Source of the DNA: Holothuria scabra
Taxonomy: Eukaryota; Echinodermata; Holothuroidea; Aspidochirotida; Holothuriidae
Length of the DNA: 64,000 nt
Assembly: GCA_037179385.1 (NCBI GenBank)
Contig: CM074179.1
Location: 37,623,224-37,687,223 of the forward strand
Reading direction: 5' to 3'
This document shows, in pieces, positions 47,589 to 60,617 of the stretch. Under the pieces are notes generated by a model, which saw only the letters and a list, made by a program, of their open reading frames with translations, did not search any database and was not told the origin of the DNA. Position 1 is the first letter of the stretch; each line of letters starts with the position of its first letter. A program made the position numbers and the translations under genes.

Positions 47589-47787
47589 CCTCCGATGTGT
47601 TTGGTCTAACGGTAAAGCAACCGCCTCTCACGCGGAAGGCCAGGGTTCGATTCCCAGGTCGAGTCATACCAGGAACTCTAAAACTCTGACCTACTGTCGT
47701 TCTGCGTGATGCTCCGCATAGGCAATGGAGTAGGCAAAACAAGGCAGTGAGCCACAACTGGAAAAAAGGCCATGGCCGGCACGACTT
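47589..47787 (+). mobile_element. tRNA-derived SINE with tRNA-Glu-like head, copy B
   Basis: Copy B counterpart of 21365-21563, with the B box at 47644-47654 and the same body. I see no independent sequence change in the head. Confidence 0.68.
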
Positions 47788-50545
47788 AAACCCCGGAAGA
47801 CCGGGCCGTAAAACTATATCCAACGAAGTAACAAATCGACGTATAAAGGTGTCAAAACTGAAGAATTTCCAGTATAAGCTAGGAACATTTCATCATTGAC
47901 TTCGAAATATGCGTGGGAACGAGCAGCCGAAGTATATTCCCGTTCCAGTTACGGTGAACATTTTTGTAACCGGCGCATTATCTCAGAGTGAGCATAAATA
48001 ATCAAAACGGTGTAGCTTTTTCTCCATGCACCAATTGATTCAATGTAAAAAAAATGATTTTAATATTGCTGTTTATATGACACAATAATCTAAAACGCGC
48101 GCTCTGTTTCTTCCGTCACTGGCGAATTTTAAACTCTAGAATTAATCTCACACGGTAACTCTGGTCAGCATCGTTTTTCTGCCTTTGTTGTCCTAAATAT
48201 TTGTTGTCATAAATATTTGTTAGGGTGGTGGGATTTCAAACTAACGCCTCGCTTTCCATTTCTCAAATTATTTCCAGCCATTTTTTTCCCTTTCCATTCA
48301 TCTTCACAACTAGTATCTCCGTGGTACAAGCACTGATGGTGCCATCTCTTTTGTAGTAAAACAGGTTCATATGAGGCAACAAACCACGTACAGAGTGGTA
48401 CAGTACCACCAATACTTTAAAATTAAGCTGTGCAGGAAATGTAGAACTTTTCCTCCCCTGGGAAAAGTGTTGTACTTACTCACCTGCCACATAAACCTTT
48501 ATATGGGAATGAACGGAATGATCCGTACGCCTCATTACTCCTCTCTTATAATTAGTGGTTCGGTGCTGCAATGTACGTCAAGTGTTAGGTTACTATGCTG
48601 TTATAGTTAAAATATTGGGGTAGCATCACTACATTCTTTCCTAGAAGTATTCAATGACAAGATTAGGGAAGCCATATATATTCTTTTTGAACATCTCTGT
48701 ACGGAATGTGATCGTTTGCAATTGAGAGCCTGACAGGGTACTAGTGCTGCTACCAACATGTCCAAGAGAACTATATGATATGGAGTAATGACAGGTAAGT
48801 ACCAGACAAATTAAGTAATTGCCACTGAGCCATCCACTCGCATATACCATCCTTCCACCTTCTTATAAAAGGGGAAATATGTGATCACAAATGTTACTTT
48901 AAAGTGTATTTAAATCGGCGCCAATTGAATACAAGTACTCCCAGTTCTTCATTTTTTATTCAGACAGTGTTCTTCTAATTAAGACACCTTCGCTTTAAGG
49001 ACCAGACGACAGGGATCCTATGACATACTAAAAATACGTAAAATATTTTGACGGAAAATTCACTTCGACAACCCCGAAAACCTGCGGCATCGATTATTTC
49101 TCGAGAAAACTTGCTTCTGACATCGCTGGCAGGCAGATATTAAAAGAGTTTAACTGTTTCAGAATGATTTTAAACTAATTAAGGCAGAGAAACACAGCTA
49201 TTTCCAAAAATAAAAAAAAGAATGAATGAAAAATAGGAAATTTGCTAGTAGGGCTCTCTCATAAATTACTTTAAGTATACTTTTCCGAGCTCTGGAAATA
49301 ACAAAACGGGAAACTTCCCATATGTGGCACCTTGTAATCAAGTGACATCCGCAACTTAAGTGCTATTTTCATTAAAAAAAAAAGAATTAGTTCATAAAAG
49401 TTCTAAAACTACAAATTTTCACAATAAAAGCTCTTGATTTTAAAATATTTGGCCACCAAAGACAACAAACTTTTCGGAGAGTGAGGTTTTGAGGGTGTGC
49501 ACACTTAAAAGAAGGGTTTAAGGTCACAACAAGATTTGCTATGTTAGAGAGATGCTTATTCTAAGCATTTTGGTAAAATTTTCATTGAAATCCGATGATT
49601 GGTTCTCAAGATATGAACAGGTAAAGTTTTCACATCTTCAACAAAAAGTGAACTCTAAGCAAGCACATATGACATCACATCCCCACATTAATTGGAAGTC
49701 TTTTGTTTTTCTTCAAACTTTCTTCAAACTTTCTGGATTTTTTCCTCAACAATCCCATATTATTAAAATGTGATTGCATTAGTGGTATGAAAATTTTTCA
49801 AACTTTCCATTCCCCACGGGGAGGTCACACTCCTATTAACTTCAAGGTCAACACAGCAGTCTGATAAAACAAAGGGAAACAAAGCATTCCTTGTCAATGT
49901 GAGGAAGTGATATAAGCTCTGCTGCCCCCAAACTCACTTTTGAACACAAATCTACTGGCTTCATTTATTGATATTTCAAGAAATACATGCCCGATTAGAA
50001 TGGGACTTTCACCATACTGTGTAAGTTTTGTTCCTATTTCAGATATGAAATATGAAAATTAAATTTTTGCATAAACTACCCCTTTAAAAAAAAAAAGACA
50101 AGAAGAAAACCAATGAATGTTATTTAAATGCGTGATTTACACAAAAATATATGCATCTCTTCATCCCTATAAACAAAAGCAGGGATACAAGAAGTTGAGT
50201 ATCTTACGAGCATGGGAGGGGCCACAAACAGAATATAGGCAGGATATTGTAGGTTCGGGAAATAATCGCTTTTTAAGGTAAAATGAGGTTTCCCAGATCG
50301 AGTTAAAATTTGCCTGTCTCGAGGGTATGAATGTTTATGAGCAGTCAGTGTTTACCTCGCTACAGTGATCGCGTTGTTTAAGAAATTTGTGTGAATTTAA
50401 ATACGATATCGTAGTTGAGAGGAAAAAGGCGAAATCACAAGGGACTTTCAAGAACGTATTTACAAAAAAAAAATGCTGGCACGATCTTCGGGCACATCTT
50501 TATACAGAAAATATTGCACAAAGCTAACGGCTGTGTCGAGTTTAT

Positions 50546-51320
50546 AACTTAAGCCTGGCCCACACTATACGACTTTGCACATCGCAACTCAACTAAACCG
50601 TCGTGACCTAGTGTTGAATCGTCGTCATGATTTTTAGTCGCACGACAGGGCCACGCATACTATACGACTGGCTATCGCGCATTGTCAGTCGAACGGTTAC
50701 ACTTGCACACTACTGCTATACATATTACGGTACAACAGCACAGAACAGCATACAGTTTGCAACAATACTATACTTTCAGTGTGTAGCTACGCGTACTAGG
50801 CCTATGCAAGTTTACAGCTCACCAGTGATGTCGACTGCCTCGGTAATCTCTTCGTTTTTTTTTTTGTTTTTTTTCCAAGAATTCCTATAGGAATAGCTTT
50901 TTCAGCCACAGTTATAAAGTACAGGTCGTTGCTCTCACATTTCTAATGGTTTGTCATATCTCTATTCGCCGTACTCGGTCCATATATCCATCTTTTTAAC
51001 TGAATATTTACACAAAGTTACGTCAAAAGTTGTCACCGACACAAGCATCCGACAACTTTCACCGTAGTTATATCACGTGCATATACATCAGCAATTTTGA
51101 TGGTCAGATTTTTCAGTCACTTGCGACTGTCGCCGTACAGAGTCGGGAAGAACCAACATGTTCGTTCTTCCCGACTGAAGGCGATGCGACTTAAAACTGG
51201 TCCTAAAACTGCCAGTCGCAGTCGTAAACTCACGCACACTACACGACTGTTGGAGATCCGACGATCGAGTTGAGTTGCAACGCGCAAAGTCGTAGAGTGT
51301 GCGGCTAGCTCTAAGCTTAG
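50546..51320. mobile_element. ~780 bp inverted-repeat element, copy B
   Basis: Counterpart of 24331-25114. Its right half pairs better with the left terminus than copy A does: for example TAGAGTGTGCGG here against TAGAGTATGTGCGG in copy A. Copy A therefore has small insertions. Confidence 0.75.
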
Positions 51321-53999
51321 GAGAAAGAACAAATAGCAAAATTGTGCTGATATCTCAATATCGGCGCGTGAGCAATAAAAAATGACAGAGTTTTTCTAAT
51401 CCTCTATCAACGGAGGTTTTAAATATGCTCGCATTTCTCTTTCCTAAACTCGATAGGTATCACACGTTTTTTTTTTTTTTTTTTTCGTTAAATTTCGCAG
51501 TGTGACCGGATGCATCATGGAAGGTGATGGAAAATGGTACCACCCATGGCAAAATATTCCCCCGATCGGGTGAAAATTGATTTGCCCCTAAAGCGCTTAT
51601 CTCCCGAACTTATTGTAGTCTAGTATGATTTCATAGTTTGTACAATTCCGATTGAAATTCACATATTTTCGAGGAATTGACAGACTGCGGATGAGCATAG
51701 GGCTTTTTTTTTTAGCAGAAATCTGAATGACAGCGAGAGCTCACCATCCCTATTTATGCAGTTCAAAATTCAGATCGTAATTATAGCATTTATTTTTTAA
51801 AGGTAATTTTTCAAGAAGAAAAAAAAAATAAATTTCGAATAAAGTAGAAGCGCGCCAACTTTTGTTGTTTCTGGATTATAGGCCGTTAGAATCTGTAAGT
51901 TATTACTTTAATTAAAATCCCTCAATTTGCGAGGAATGGGAACACATGAACATGTTATTAGGACTATGAATTACAGTTATAGACTCCATCCATTGCGAGA
52001 AAAGCCTTTTATATTCATGTACGGCAAGAGTAAAGTTAGCTCCTGGTTCATGTCAGCCTTTAGTAGATCATGATAACCATGTACATTAAGGATTTAATAT
52101 ACTGTAGGAAACCCCTTGATGATGCACGATAACTCACATTGAGTCTTTCTTTAGCTTTATAGGCATATTCGGATTGCTTTTCATTATAGTCAAGCAAGAA
52201 AGACAAAAATATTCTAGACGATTTCATCCAAACCGCCCTGTTGCAGCAACGTTTTTAAACTCATATAAGATAGCTCACCCTCATTAAAAACTGATTATTA
52301 TTATTATTATTATTTTTTTATAAAACACCTCCCATTTTCACACTTTTCAACAAAGCCCGAGAAAGGAATGTAACTGATGTGCGTAAATTGCGTCAAATTC
52401 CTTTTGTTTTTCTTCATAATGAAATGTCCTGTTCGCCTATGGAATATTTGATACTGTTGGAAAGTTTGAATACCTCTTACTATAGATCTAGAATTACCCA
52501 ACATCAAGTAGTGTTGTACAACACACAATGTTCCCTAATATTCCCTCCAGCTGCAGCATCAAAATTATTAATAATTTAATGCGATGTTAAATTAACGTTC
52601 CGCAGTAGATCAAACATTTCCCAAAACGCACCGATTCCCAGGAAAAATTTACATTACCTTAAAAATTAACATCTACGGAAACGAATGCTATGTGCTATTG
52701 CGATGCAGTTTTTACCTCCCGAAAGCGATAATGTTTCCATTAAACTAAGGTTAGCTGTACATTATCTGGCCTTTCCCTTTGTCGGGGAACCTGTCCTATT
52801 TTTGAGGAAAGTCTCGAAATCATGCCAAAGATTCATTATGGCTTTATATTTTTATGTCGGGTGTGAATATTTTCAAGGTTAGTTCATATGACATAACTAG
52901 ACCAGTTTCTAATGTTTTGCTTATTTGCTATGAATGGAGCGCCTTCTTTAACAGCAAGCCTGTCATTCGCGGCTTCCGTTTAAATGTTCGTGATTGCTTC
53001 AAAAGGAGCATCAAGGAAAATATCGTCGGTATTTGTTTCTTCGTTCTCTCTAGAAACTTTAAACCTTGCGTGATAGGATAAAGGACATTTTCACATTCTT
53101 TGAGTTTTTGAAGGCGAGCGTTGGTTTTTCGCAGAAGATTTTATGTAACTGCGGATTTTGAGAAATTAGCAAATATGACACGTTACATAGGCCGATTTTA
53201 GTTTTCATTGAGTCTTATTTTTAGGAGGTTAAAAAAACTTCTACCTTTTTTTGATGGGGCTGCCCCCTGCTTTTTAAAGGGATGCTGAACGTTACGAAGA
53301 AAATAAAGCACCAAACGTTTCATCATAACAACTCCAATCAATTTATCGCCATGGCCCCTTCAGGGGCAGCACGGCGTAAACGACAAAAGTTGGGGGGTCG
53401 AATGGTCGGAATTTTTTAGGCAAACTACACTTAACTTACACGTTCTTGATATACGATATATGGATCTCATGTCTACATATTTCCAGTTAAAAAGAGTGAC
53501 CGGTACTGCTTATAAGATCAGTTGAGATGATACAAGAATCATAATGAATTGTGCATCCTCTTTTATTTATTCTACTGGTATTGCTCTCATATTCGTCTTC
53601 TGTATCTTTGTTACCTCTGTCCATCAACCTTAACATATATATACATTTCTAAATTTCATATCCCTAGATCTTGTGCACCATTTGTCCCAAACCAACGTTC
53701 CTCATTCTTCTGAGGTCCCCCCCCCCTTACCTTCCCTAGGCTACCACCAAATTGCAATGCCCGCATATCGTCTTCCTAGATATCTCTGCTACGTTTTTCC
53801 ACCACGTTATCCGTTCGTGCCAGATTCGTACCAATTGCACATCCCTTCACTCATTCACCTTCAAATGCATTGCTTTGATATGCGCCGTGTAAACAAAATT
53901 GTAGGCCAATGATGCTTCCACTGCTTTGGTACTCTCGGTAGGGGTGTTTGGTCAGCGTTATTCATCCAAATGGTAGCGCGGTCGATACCATCTTGTGAG

Positions 54000-54490
54000 T
54001 AAATTTTCACTGTGGCACTGTGTTTTTGAAGGAGTTTCGTTTCGCCAGAAAGTCATTTTCGTTCTCGCACAGGCGAGCATATCGGAGTACCCCACCTTTG
54101 ATATAGCCGCTAAAGGTTGCTAGGGGTGGGCCGAATGACGAATAAGGCATCGGAAGGTTTCCGTTGGCATGGTGGAGATTTTTGTGTCAAAGAGGCCACT
54201 TGGCAGATACGTTCATCTTTAAATATTTCCAGATGGAGACATGTAACTTTTATGTTTAAAGCTGCAATCGTGACGGTGACCTGAAAAAATGTTCATAAGA
54301 GTCATTCAGGGAGATCACCAGGTTTTCAAGTCCCTCATGTGTGTCATTGTACAGTAGAAGGATGTCATTCCTGTAGCAAAGACCGACTTCCCATTACATC
54401 TCCAATTTTTTGTGGGAAAAACTGACCTTCATATACAAAACAGTTCGCTGAGAGAATTAGTTTGACCAGATTAATTACGCATGGAAGAGG
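54000..54490 (-). pseudogene. Reverse-transcriptase fragment, copy B, internally deleted
   Basis: Counterpart of 27874-28436. At 54381 about 80 bp net is missing relative to copy A. That removes the segment running from just after the MGSPLSP-like motif through the YxDD-like motif. The downstream KPTD-like block is present, but two extra Gs near 54123-54128 shift it. Only the start of the upstream piece (about 54391-54490) remains. Confidence 0.65.
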
Positions 54491-54937
54491 TTATATATGT
54501 TTCCATATCGTAGTGGCTTGGCTCCTTCCGTTAAGCTTCTGTTGACCTTTCTTCTCGATTTCGATATCTCCTTTTCAGAGCGAAGAAATCCTGTAACAAA
54601 AAAAAAAAAAAAAAAAAAATGTAAAAACCGCGCTTTGATCTTTCGGAGTAGCCGACTAATGTGAGACGTTTGCATTGTGTTTTAACCAAAACGAATCATC
54701 CACTACTTCATTGTCGCAATTCCTGCACCACTCCATGCCTTAATTGAGAAAGAAATATACCTCAGTTTTTGGAAACTGGTGGGAGTCTAAATTTTTATGG
54801 TAATATTTCGAACGATTTAGGTTCGTTCCTGAAATAAAAAAGGTTTACTTGTCAATCCTCAAAAAGTATTAAATACATACACTGCACTTCAATAGTGCCG
54901 CCCTCTTTTTCAGCAAATTTCCAAATCTTTCCGAAAT

Positions 54938-57899
54938 ATATTTGAACAGAAAGACAGCCTGATGGAAATTTTCTGCTAACTTCAAAAAGCATTATATTAA
55001 ATATAACGAATTAAGACGAAAGGTCAAAAATTTCATACTTTTGAATGGCGGCTGGTAATGAAAAGTTAACGAGTTCATTTACGGGGTGTGTCTTCTCATG
55101 ATATTTTGAGTGTGCTTGATTGAGGTAGGCATATTTTCGTTTTCGAGTCTAAGATAGTTGTATCTTCATCCAAACATTTCCTGTTTCACTTCCTCTGCAA
55201 ACATCAAAATGGATAAAAATGAAAGTGACACACACATCCAGTTAAATGAATTGGTTGGTTCAATTTATTCCAATGAGTGAGACACAGCTGACTTTCATTT
55301 ATTTAGCTACTCAACTAATCAAGTTGAAATTCCTATTATAGCCTTATCTCTTCGACTCAGTGAGAGATGCAATGCAAAGAAAAAGGTTGAGCCTATTGAT
55401 AATTTACGACTTTACTGCGAGAAAGAAATTTTGGATAAATGTTATTTGGGAGAATCAGTTCTTAAAAAAAAGTGAAATTTCTAATAAAACATTTTCAAGA
55501 TCGCGAATAAATGCAATCAGTGGAGAAAAATATCATGTAAAATGGCCGAGGGAGCTGTGAAAAACGAAACAGTCTTTACATTGAGCCTATTACTCAATGA
55601 ACATAATCATCTAGCACAGACAGGTTTGTCTTGTACAGATTTCATGACGATTGCCATCATGCAAAAGTCAGTGTCGTAGTACTCGAGACCGGTTTCCACG
55701 GTTTCTGAAATTGTTCTGGTCTCGCTTCGTCAGTTTTTCTTAAATAAAACGAATAATGTTTCAAATGAAAACGTGAAGTGTTATGCACAATGTATGATGC
55801 CTAGATAACTTGATTTATTTATTCATTCCTTTTTAAGTGAGACCCTCGTTGTCCATTTCACATTTTATGATAGTTATCAATTAATTTTATCTAACCTCAC
55901 ATTACCTTGGTAAACTAATAGTTTACTTTTATAAAACATCAATTGATTTGAGAAATAGGCTTAATCATTGAGAAAGAAGTACTGATCTAATGAGTTCACA
56001 TATCTAAGAGCCTGGTAAACTTTTTCTTTCAGTTGGTTAGAGGGCCTTTAACTTGGTCGCTGGCGCTGGGGATAATGTAACACAGTCAGTGGTGTATGCT
56101 AGGGGAACATTGCGCTGTGTCCCCTTCACGGATGTCATTTTCGAGATCTTAGAAATACGTTCTTTAAAAACACAATTTTCCCTTCAAAAGGTATCATATG
56201 TGGCACCAGATTGCATGTAAGGACATCCAAGTTCTCAAAAATTTGATAACGTAACACAGTCAGTGATGTATCCTCCATTCCCCCTTAGACCCCTCCACCT
56301 GGCCAGCAATCGGTCAACACACCGGGTGCTCCCCCCCCCCCCTCTCCTTTGAGAGAAAACCTGCGTACTCCACTGAACACAGTACTACATTGGATTATCA
56401 CACAGATTAGGTTACTCAGTGTAATCAGTAGTGGCAGTAGTGCACTGCACTGTGTGTGTTGACTTCTTCGTTTTAGTCTTAAGGGCTCGCGATATTTGGG
56501 TATTATGGATTTTGATCAATCTGGCTACTAATAACTAATAATTAATGATTAATTAGACGAAACTGAAAAAAGGGAAGAAAAAATATACCAGCTCGTTATC
56601 ATTTTTTTTTTCAAGTTGTCCCACATCGAGCACTCCTCTCTGTAGACATGCTTTCAGCACACATGTTCCTCCAGTGAAATGTAGGCATTCTTTGAGGGTG
56701 CGAGTCCATCTTCATGTTTAGTTCAAAGGAGAAAACTTGGCATTAAATATATAGAGTTCTACAACTCATTTTTCTGTGGGTTGGAAAACTCGCTTTCATG
56801 TATCAAACGGCATAAAATTCACTACCCTAAACACCTGTAGCATTGGATGACTCCAGTTTGATGACTTATTTAAATAATTTTGAAGGGTGTACCTTCGCAT
56901 TCACATTTTGTCAATGTATCAGTGATTCCAATTGATTCAGGCATTAAGATTAGGAATTTTGTGAAAAAGAACATGATGATTTTCCGCAACAGGCTTTGAA
57001 ACTGCAAAATGATGTTATTTTTGAAAGAGGAATTAATTTAGGAGTAACATTATTATAAGTATACAATGTTTCGAAATTACAAGAAGTTTAGACTGCGTCT
57101 GTCTGTACACTTGTCAAGGGGTTTTAGCTTGGCTTCTTCTGACTATACAATCCTGTTTGGTTGCAAACTCATCTGCATGACCGGAGTAGCATGCGGGTTC
57201 ATGAATCTATGATTGATAATATAACACCTTACAGGCATAGGCAAGTTGATGTGATAAATAGGACGTACATGGACAATCGGCGATTATTGTTTCAAGACAA
57301 ATGTGTGCAGTTGTATGGATTGCCATATTTCAATTAGGGGGATATACGGAATACTTCTTTTTGAATTTATTCCGAATGAAATTCAACTTGAAAACAATCA
57401 TTTGTGTTTATGTTTTCACGGGAGGAGCTCGAATCATTTTATTTTGTTGGTGAAGAAGGGTAAGATATCTTACTTTGTGCTCTTGTTTGTTGAAAATTAT
57501 TCCCTTTCAGTTTAGTCATCAAATTAGTCAACTAATATGAGCCTGTGAGCTCGAGCTATTTAGAAAGTGATTTGCATCATAAATATTTGATTATTTCGTA
57601 ACAAAAAGTGGTTCTTGTGTATAATTTACATTCTAACACTGTTTGGGGTTTTTAAAAGCAGTTATATTTCAGCGTTGCCATTTCCTCCTAAAGGACACAG
57701 GGACGCACCCTGCAAGTTACAGTTCTTCTACAGGTATCAAATAATGAATGTCCCGTTTCAAATGCGATGCATTATAATATAAAGCGGATGCCTTAGGATG
57801 CAAGAAACGTTTTTTCTATTTATTTTTTTGTAACAAAATGAACAACCTGAACATCAGAGCAATCTGAGTCGCGCGTTTGGTGTATGGCAGGAAGCTCAT
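54938..57899. other. Right flank, part 1, no gene seen
   Basis: Single-copy AT-rich DNA. GTAACACAGTCAGTGGTGTA at 56077 recurs as GTAACACAGTCAGTGATGTA at 56250, so a short diverged direct repeat is present. An 11-base C run lies at about 56331-56341. Frames are 70 codons or shorter. Confidence 0.5.
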
Positions 57900-57965
57900 G
57901 CACAGTGGTGTAGCAACGGGGTGGTTTTGTCCTGATCCACCACCCCCCCCCCCCCCCCCGTCACA

Positions 57966-60570
57966 ATCCTGAATATCTGTGAGTCGTGCGCATACGCATG
58001 AGCAAGTTTTTTTCAGCTATACTTCTTGTAATTTATTAAAACTCCTGTTATTATTACATTTCTGTTGTAGAAATACAGAAATAATTGTATTTCATTGATA
58101 CACGGTTTGGTTGATTGAATGAAGCATAGCCTACCGTATTTCTTCAACTAGATTTTCAGAAAGTGTATGTCATTATGTGGTTTCAGTAGAAGCGACTGTA
58201 AAATTATCAATGACAGATAGTAGCCTACATGAAATCGTATGTGATATGACGGTCAATTTTTACAGTGTAACTGACTGGTACAGTTATTAAAGAGCATGAC
58301 ATTGTCCGACTCTCATACATGTACCCTCTGACTCAGTATAATATACGTGTATATTAATTGTTTTAGTGTGTCAGTAAGAATGTATTGAAACTGGTTAAGT
58401 TATCAACTGCATTTATTATTTTGATTGTTATATCTTACATCTGATTTGATGTAAATAACAAACAAGACGTTAATCTTTATAAGCAACATGGACACTTGTA
58501 ATAAAATTTATGTCTAATTATCTCAAACAAGAAATGTCAGAAGAAATGTTTTTATTGCTACTTGTTTCGAAAGCCGTTAACTTGAGACGAAAACTTACTA
58601 GCCTAAAGAACGTTGTACAAAAAAGGATTGTTGGGGCTCAACTTGGGTGTAGCAAGTTCAATATGTGTAATGAAGAACTAATTATTTGTAAGGGTCCTAT
58701 TACAGTCATAAATGAATGCATTTGATCTCTCTAATAACTTTTTAAATTTTCATGATGAATTGGTCACGAAAACATTATACACTTGATTTCCTTCTATGCT
58801 CAATAACACAATTTGATGATTGACAGACAGTAATTTCCCATGCATAGACATGTAATCCAGGTCAAGAAACCCTAGCCACAGTATGCAAAGCAGAGGGGGT
58901 TTTGATTTCAATCCTGACCAAAGACCTGTGTAATTTTTTGTAACCTATGTAGCAAAGAAGCTCGTTGAAGTGATGATAAAAGACCTCCAATGGTGGGTTT
59001 TGAAATTTGATATACCTCACTTGGACAATAGATAACTGAGGTTACAAAACCAACTTTTTAACCGGGATCGAACAGCGTGTGTTCCAGTTTTTCTATGCTC
59101 GCCTAGTGCACCAATGTCATGACGCTTTTCTCGACTCTCACCAGAAGTAAAAAAAAATTGACACTGGTATCATAAGGTGATAATAATTTGCAAATAAAGA
59201 AAAAAAAAACTTTTAATGAATATTTGTGATTTATATGATACCAGAATAAAAATTACAATGTATCATCCTTCGAAATGTATTATCCCTAGGATTTTCAATG
59301 CAAAATGGGACCAACGTACTGCTAGTAAATGACAAGCTATTCCCGTGCTTTCATGTGGGAGGAATTTGTTGATTTCTGCCCACCCCCTCCCGATTCTTGA
59401 AAGGACTAACATTGAAAATAGTGCCATATTTGAAGCGTTTTGAAACACATTTCAATTCGCTAAGTAGTCAAAATGGGATGTGCCTGTTGCTCATTCCGAC
59501 TCGTTCAGACTGCTTCCTACTTCCAACACGCCTTCATATGTTCCGCTATAACTGACAACCGGCCTGACCTGGACTCCAGAGGTCTTTGTCATTTTTAATA
59601 CTTAGTGATACTAAACGAGAACATACCCTACTTCACAGTCCCATAAGAGTGAGAAAGACTGATCACACAATCCTAACGTTTGCCCAGCAAAGTGCTACTT
59701 AAATCCATAGTATAAGACACCTTTTATAAGCAAATATTTCTCAGAGTGGAGGGTACAACCCACCATACCCCCCACTTCTGATGTTTCTACATTTAACATC
59801 ATACCATGGGCGTTGGTTTTGGGGGGAGACAGGGGGAATGTCCTCCCACTTTTTTGAGTTGAAGGGTTACTAACGTAAAAGTCCTCTTCCACAAATATAC
59901 CGATTACCATCAATTTTCAGTATCAGTAATTTCACATGGTTACTTCTCTCACATGTTTACTTCAAATCTCCAAAATTTTCTCGCGTTCCGCGCCCTTCTA
60001 GTCTCATTGGTTTTTTTTCTTGAGTTGCACATCAAAAGACATACTAACATTATTCGATGATCTCTATGATTATGCTGATTGTTCGTAGGCCAACAGTTTT
60101 GCACTGCTACGAAGGAGCACAGCATTTAGGAATTTGAAGAAGAGGAATCGTCTCTTCCTACGGTATGTTCAAATGAAATATGTAATCTTTAGTGAAAGAC
60201 CAGTCTGGCAGGCTGAAATTGGCAAGCACATTTTAAGGAATTTGAAAATGTCTCAATGCACAGTATGCATGCAACTTTTTTGAAAAATAAATCATTTCTA
60301 ATGCAAAATTTCGACAAGCGAAGATCAGACATTCGTATAACGATTCAGCCATTTCGTACTAAGCTCTTTATTAGAAGTAAAATCACACTGGCGTTTGCTA
60401 GATTATAGATGAGAGACTTTAACATCAATCTGGAATTAGCTAGAGGTCGGCCATCCTCTATCTGCAGAAAGTGTATGATAAGGTGTCGTTCGAAAGGACA
60501 TTATTATTGATTAATTATTTATTAATTTATTTTTGTATCACCAATCATACACGGGTAGGCGTATACAACG
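57966..60570. other. Right flank, part 2, no recognised gene
   Basis: The frame 58510-58725 (71 codons, SNYLKQEMSEEMFLLLLVSK onwards) has fairly even amino-acid use but no recognised domain or splice context. A G-run module is at 59805-59850. The rest is non-coding. Confidence 0.4.
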
Positions 60571-60617
60571 GTGTCTCCGTTGCTCTAGTGGGTAGGCCTA
60601 ACAATCGCCTCCCACTT
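60571..60617 (+). other. Weak tRNA-like head fragment
   Basis: TTGCTCTAGTGGGTAGGC resembles an A box and is followed by CAATCGCCTCCCAC, similar to the CAACCGCCTCTCAC of the SINE head at 21365. No B box follows, so this may be a truncated SINE head or chance. Confidence 0.25.

Larger units (their letters stand above)
28977..54937. repeat. Copy B of the 26 kb direct duplication
   Basis: This is the second copy of 2862-28876, beginning on the first base after the N gap. Its first ~2.7 kb (28977-31700) carries about 105 extra bases against copy A, mostly 1-5 base insertions. Its last ~3 kb is about 165 bases shorter than copy A, including one net loss of about 80 bp near 54381. Unique sequence resumes after CCGAAAT at 54937. 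Every feature listed for copy A has a counterpart here. Confidence 0.95.
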
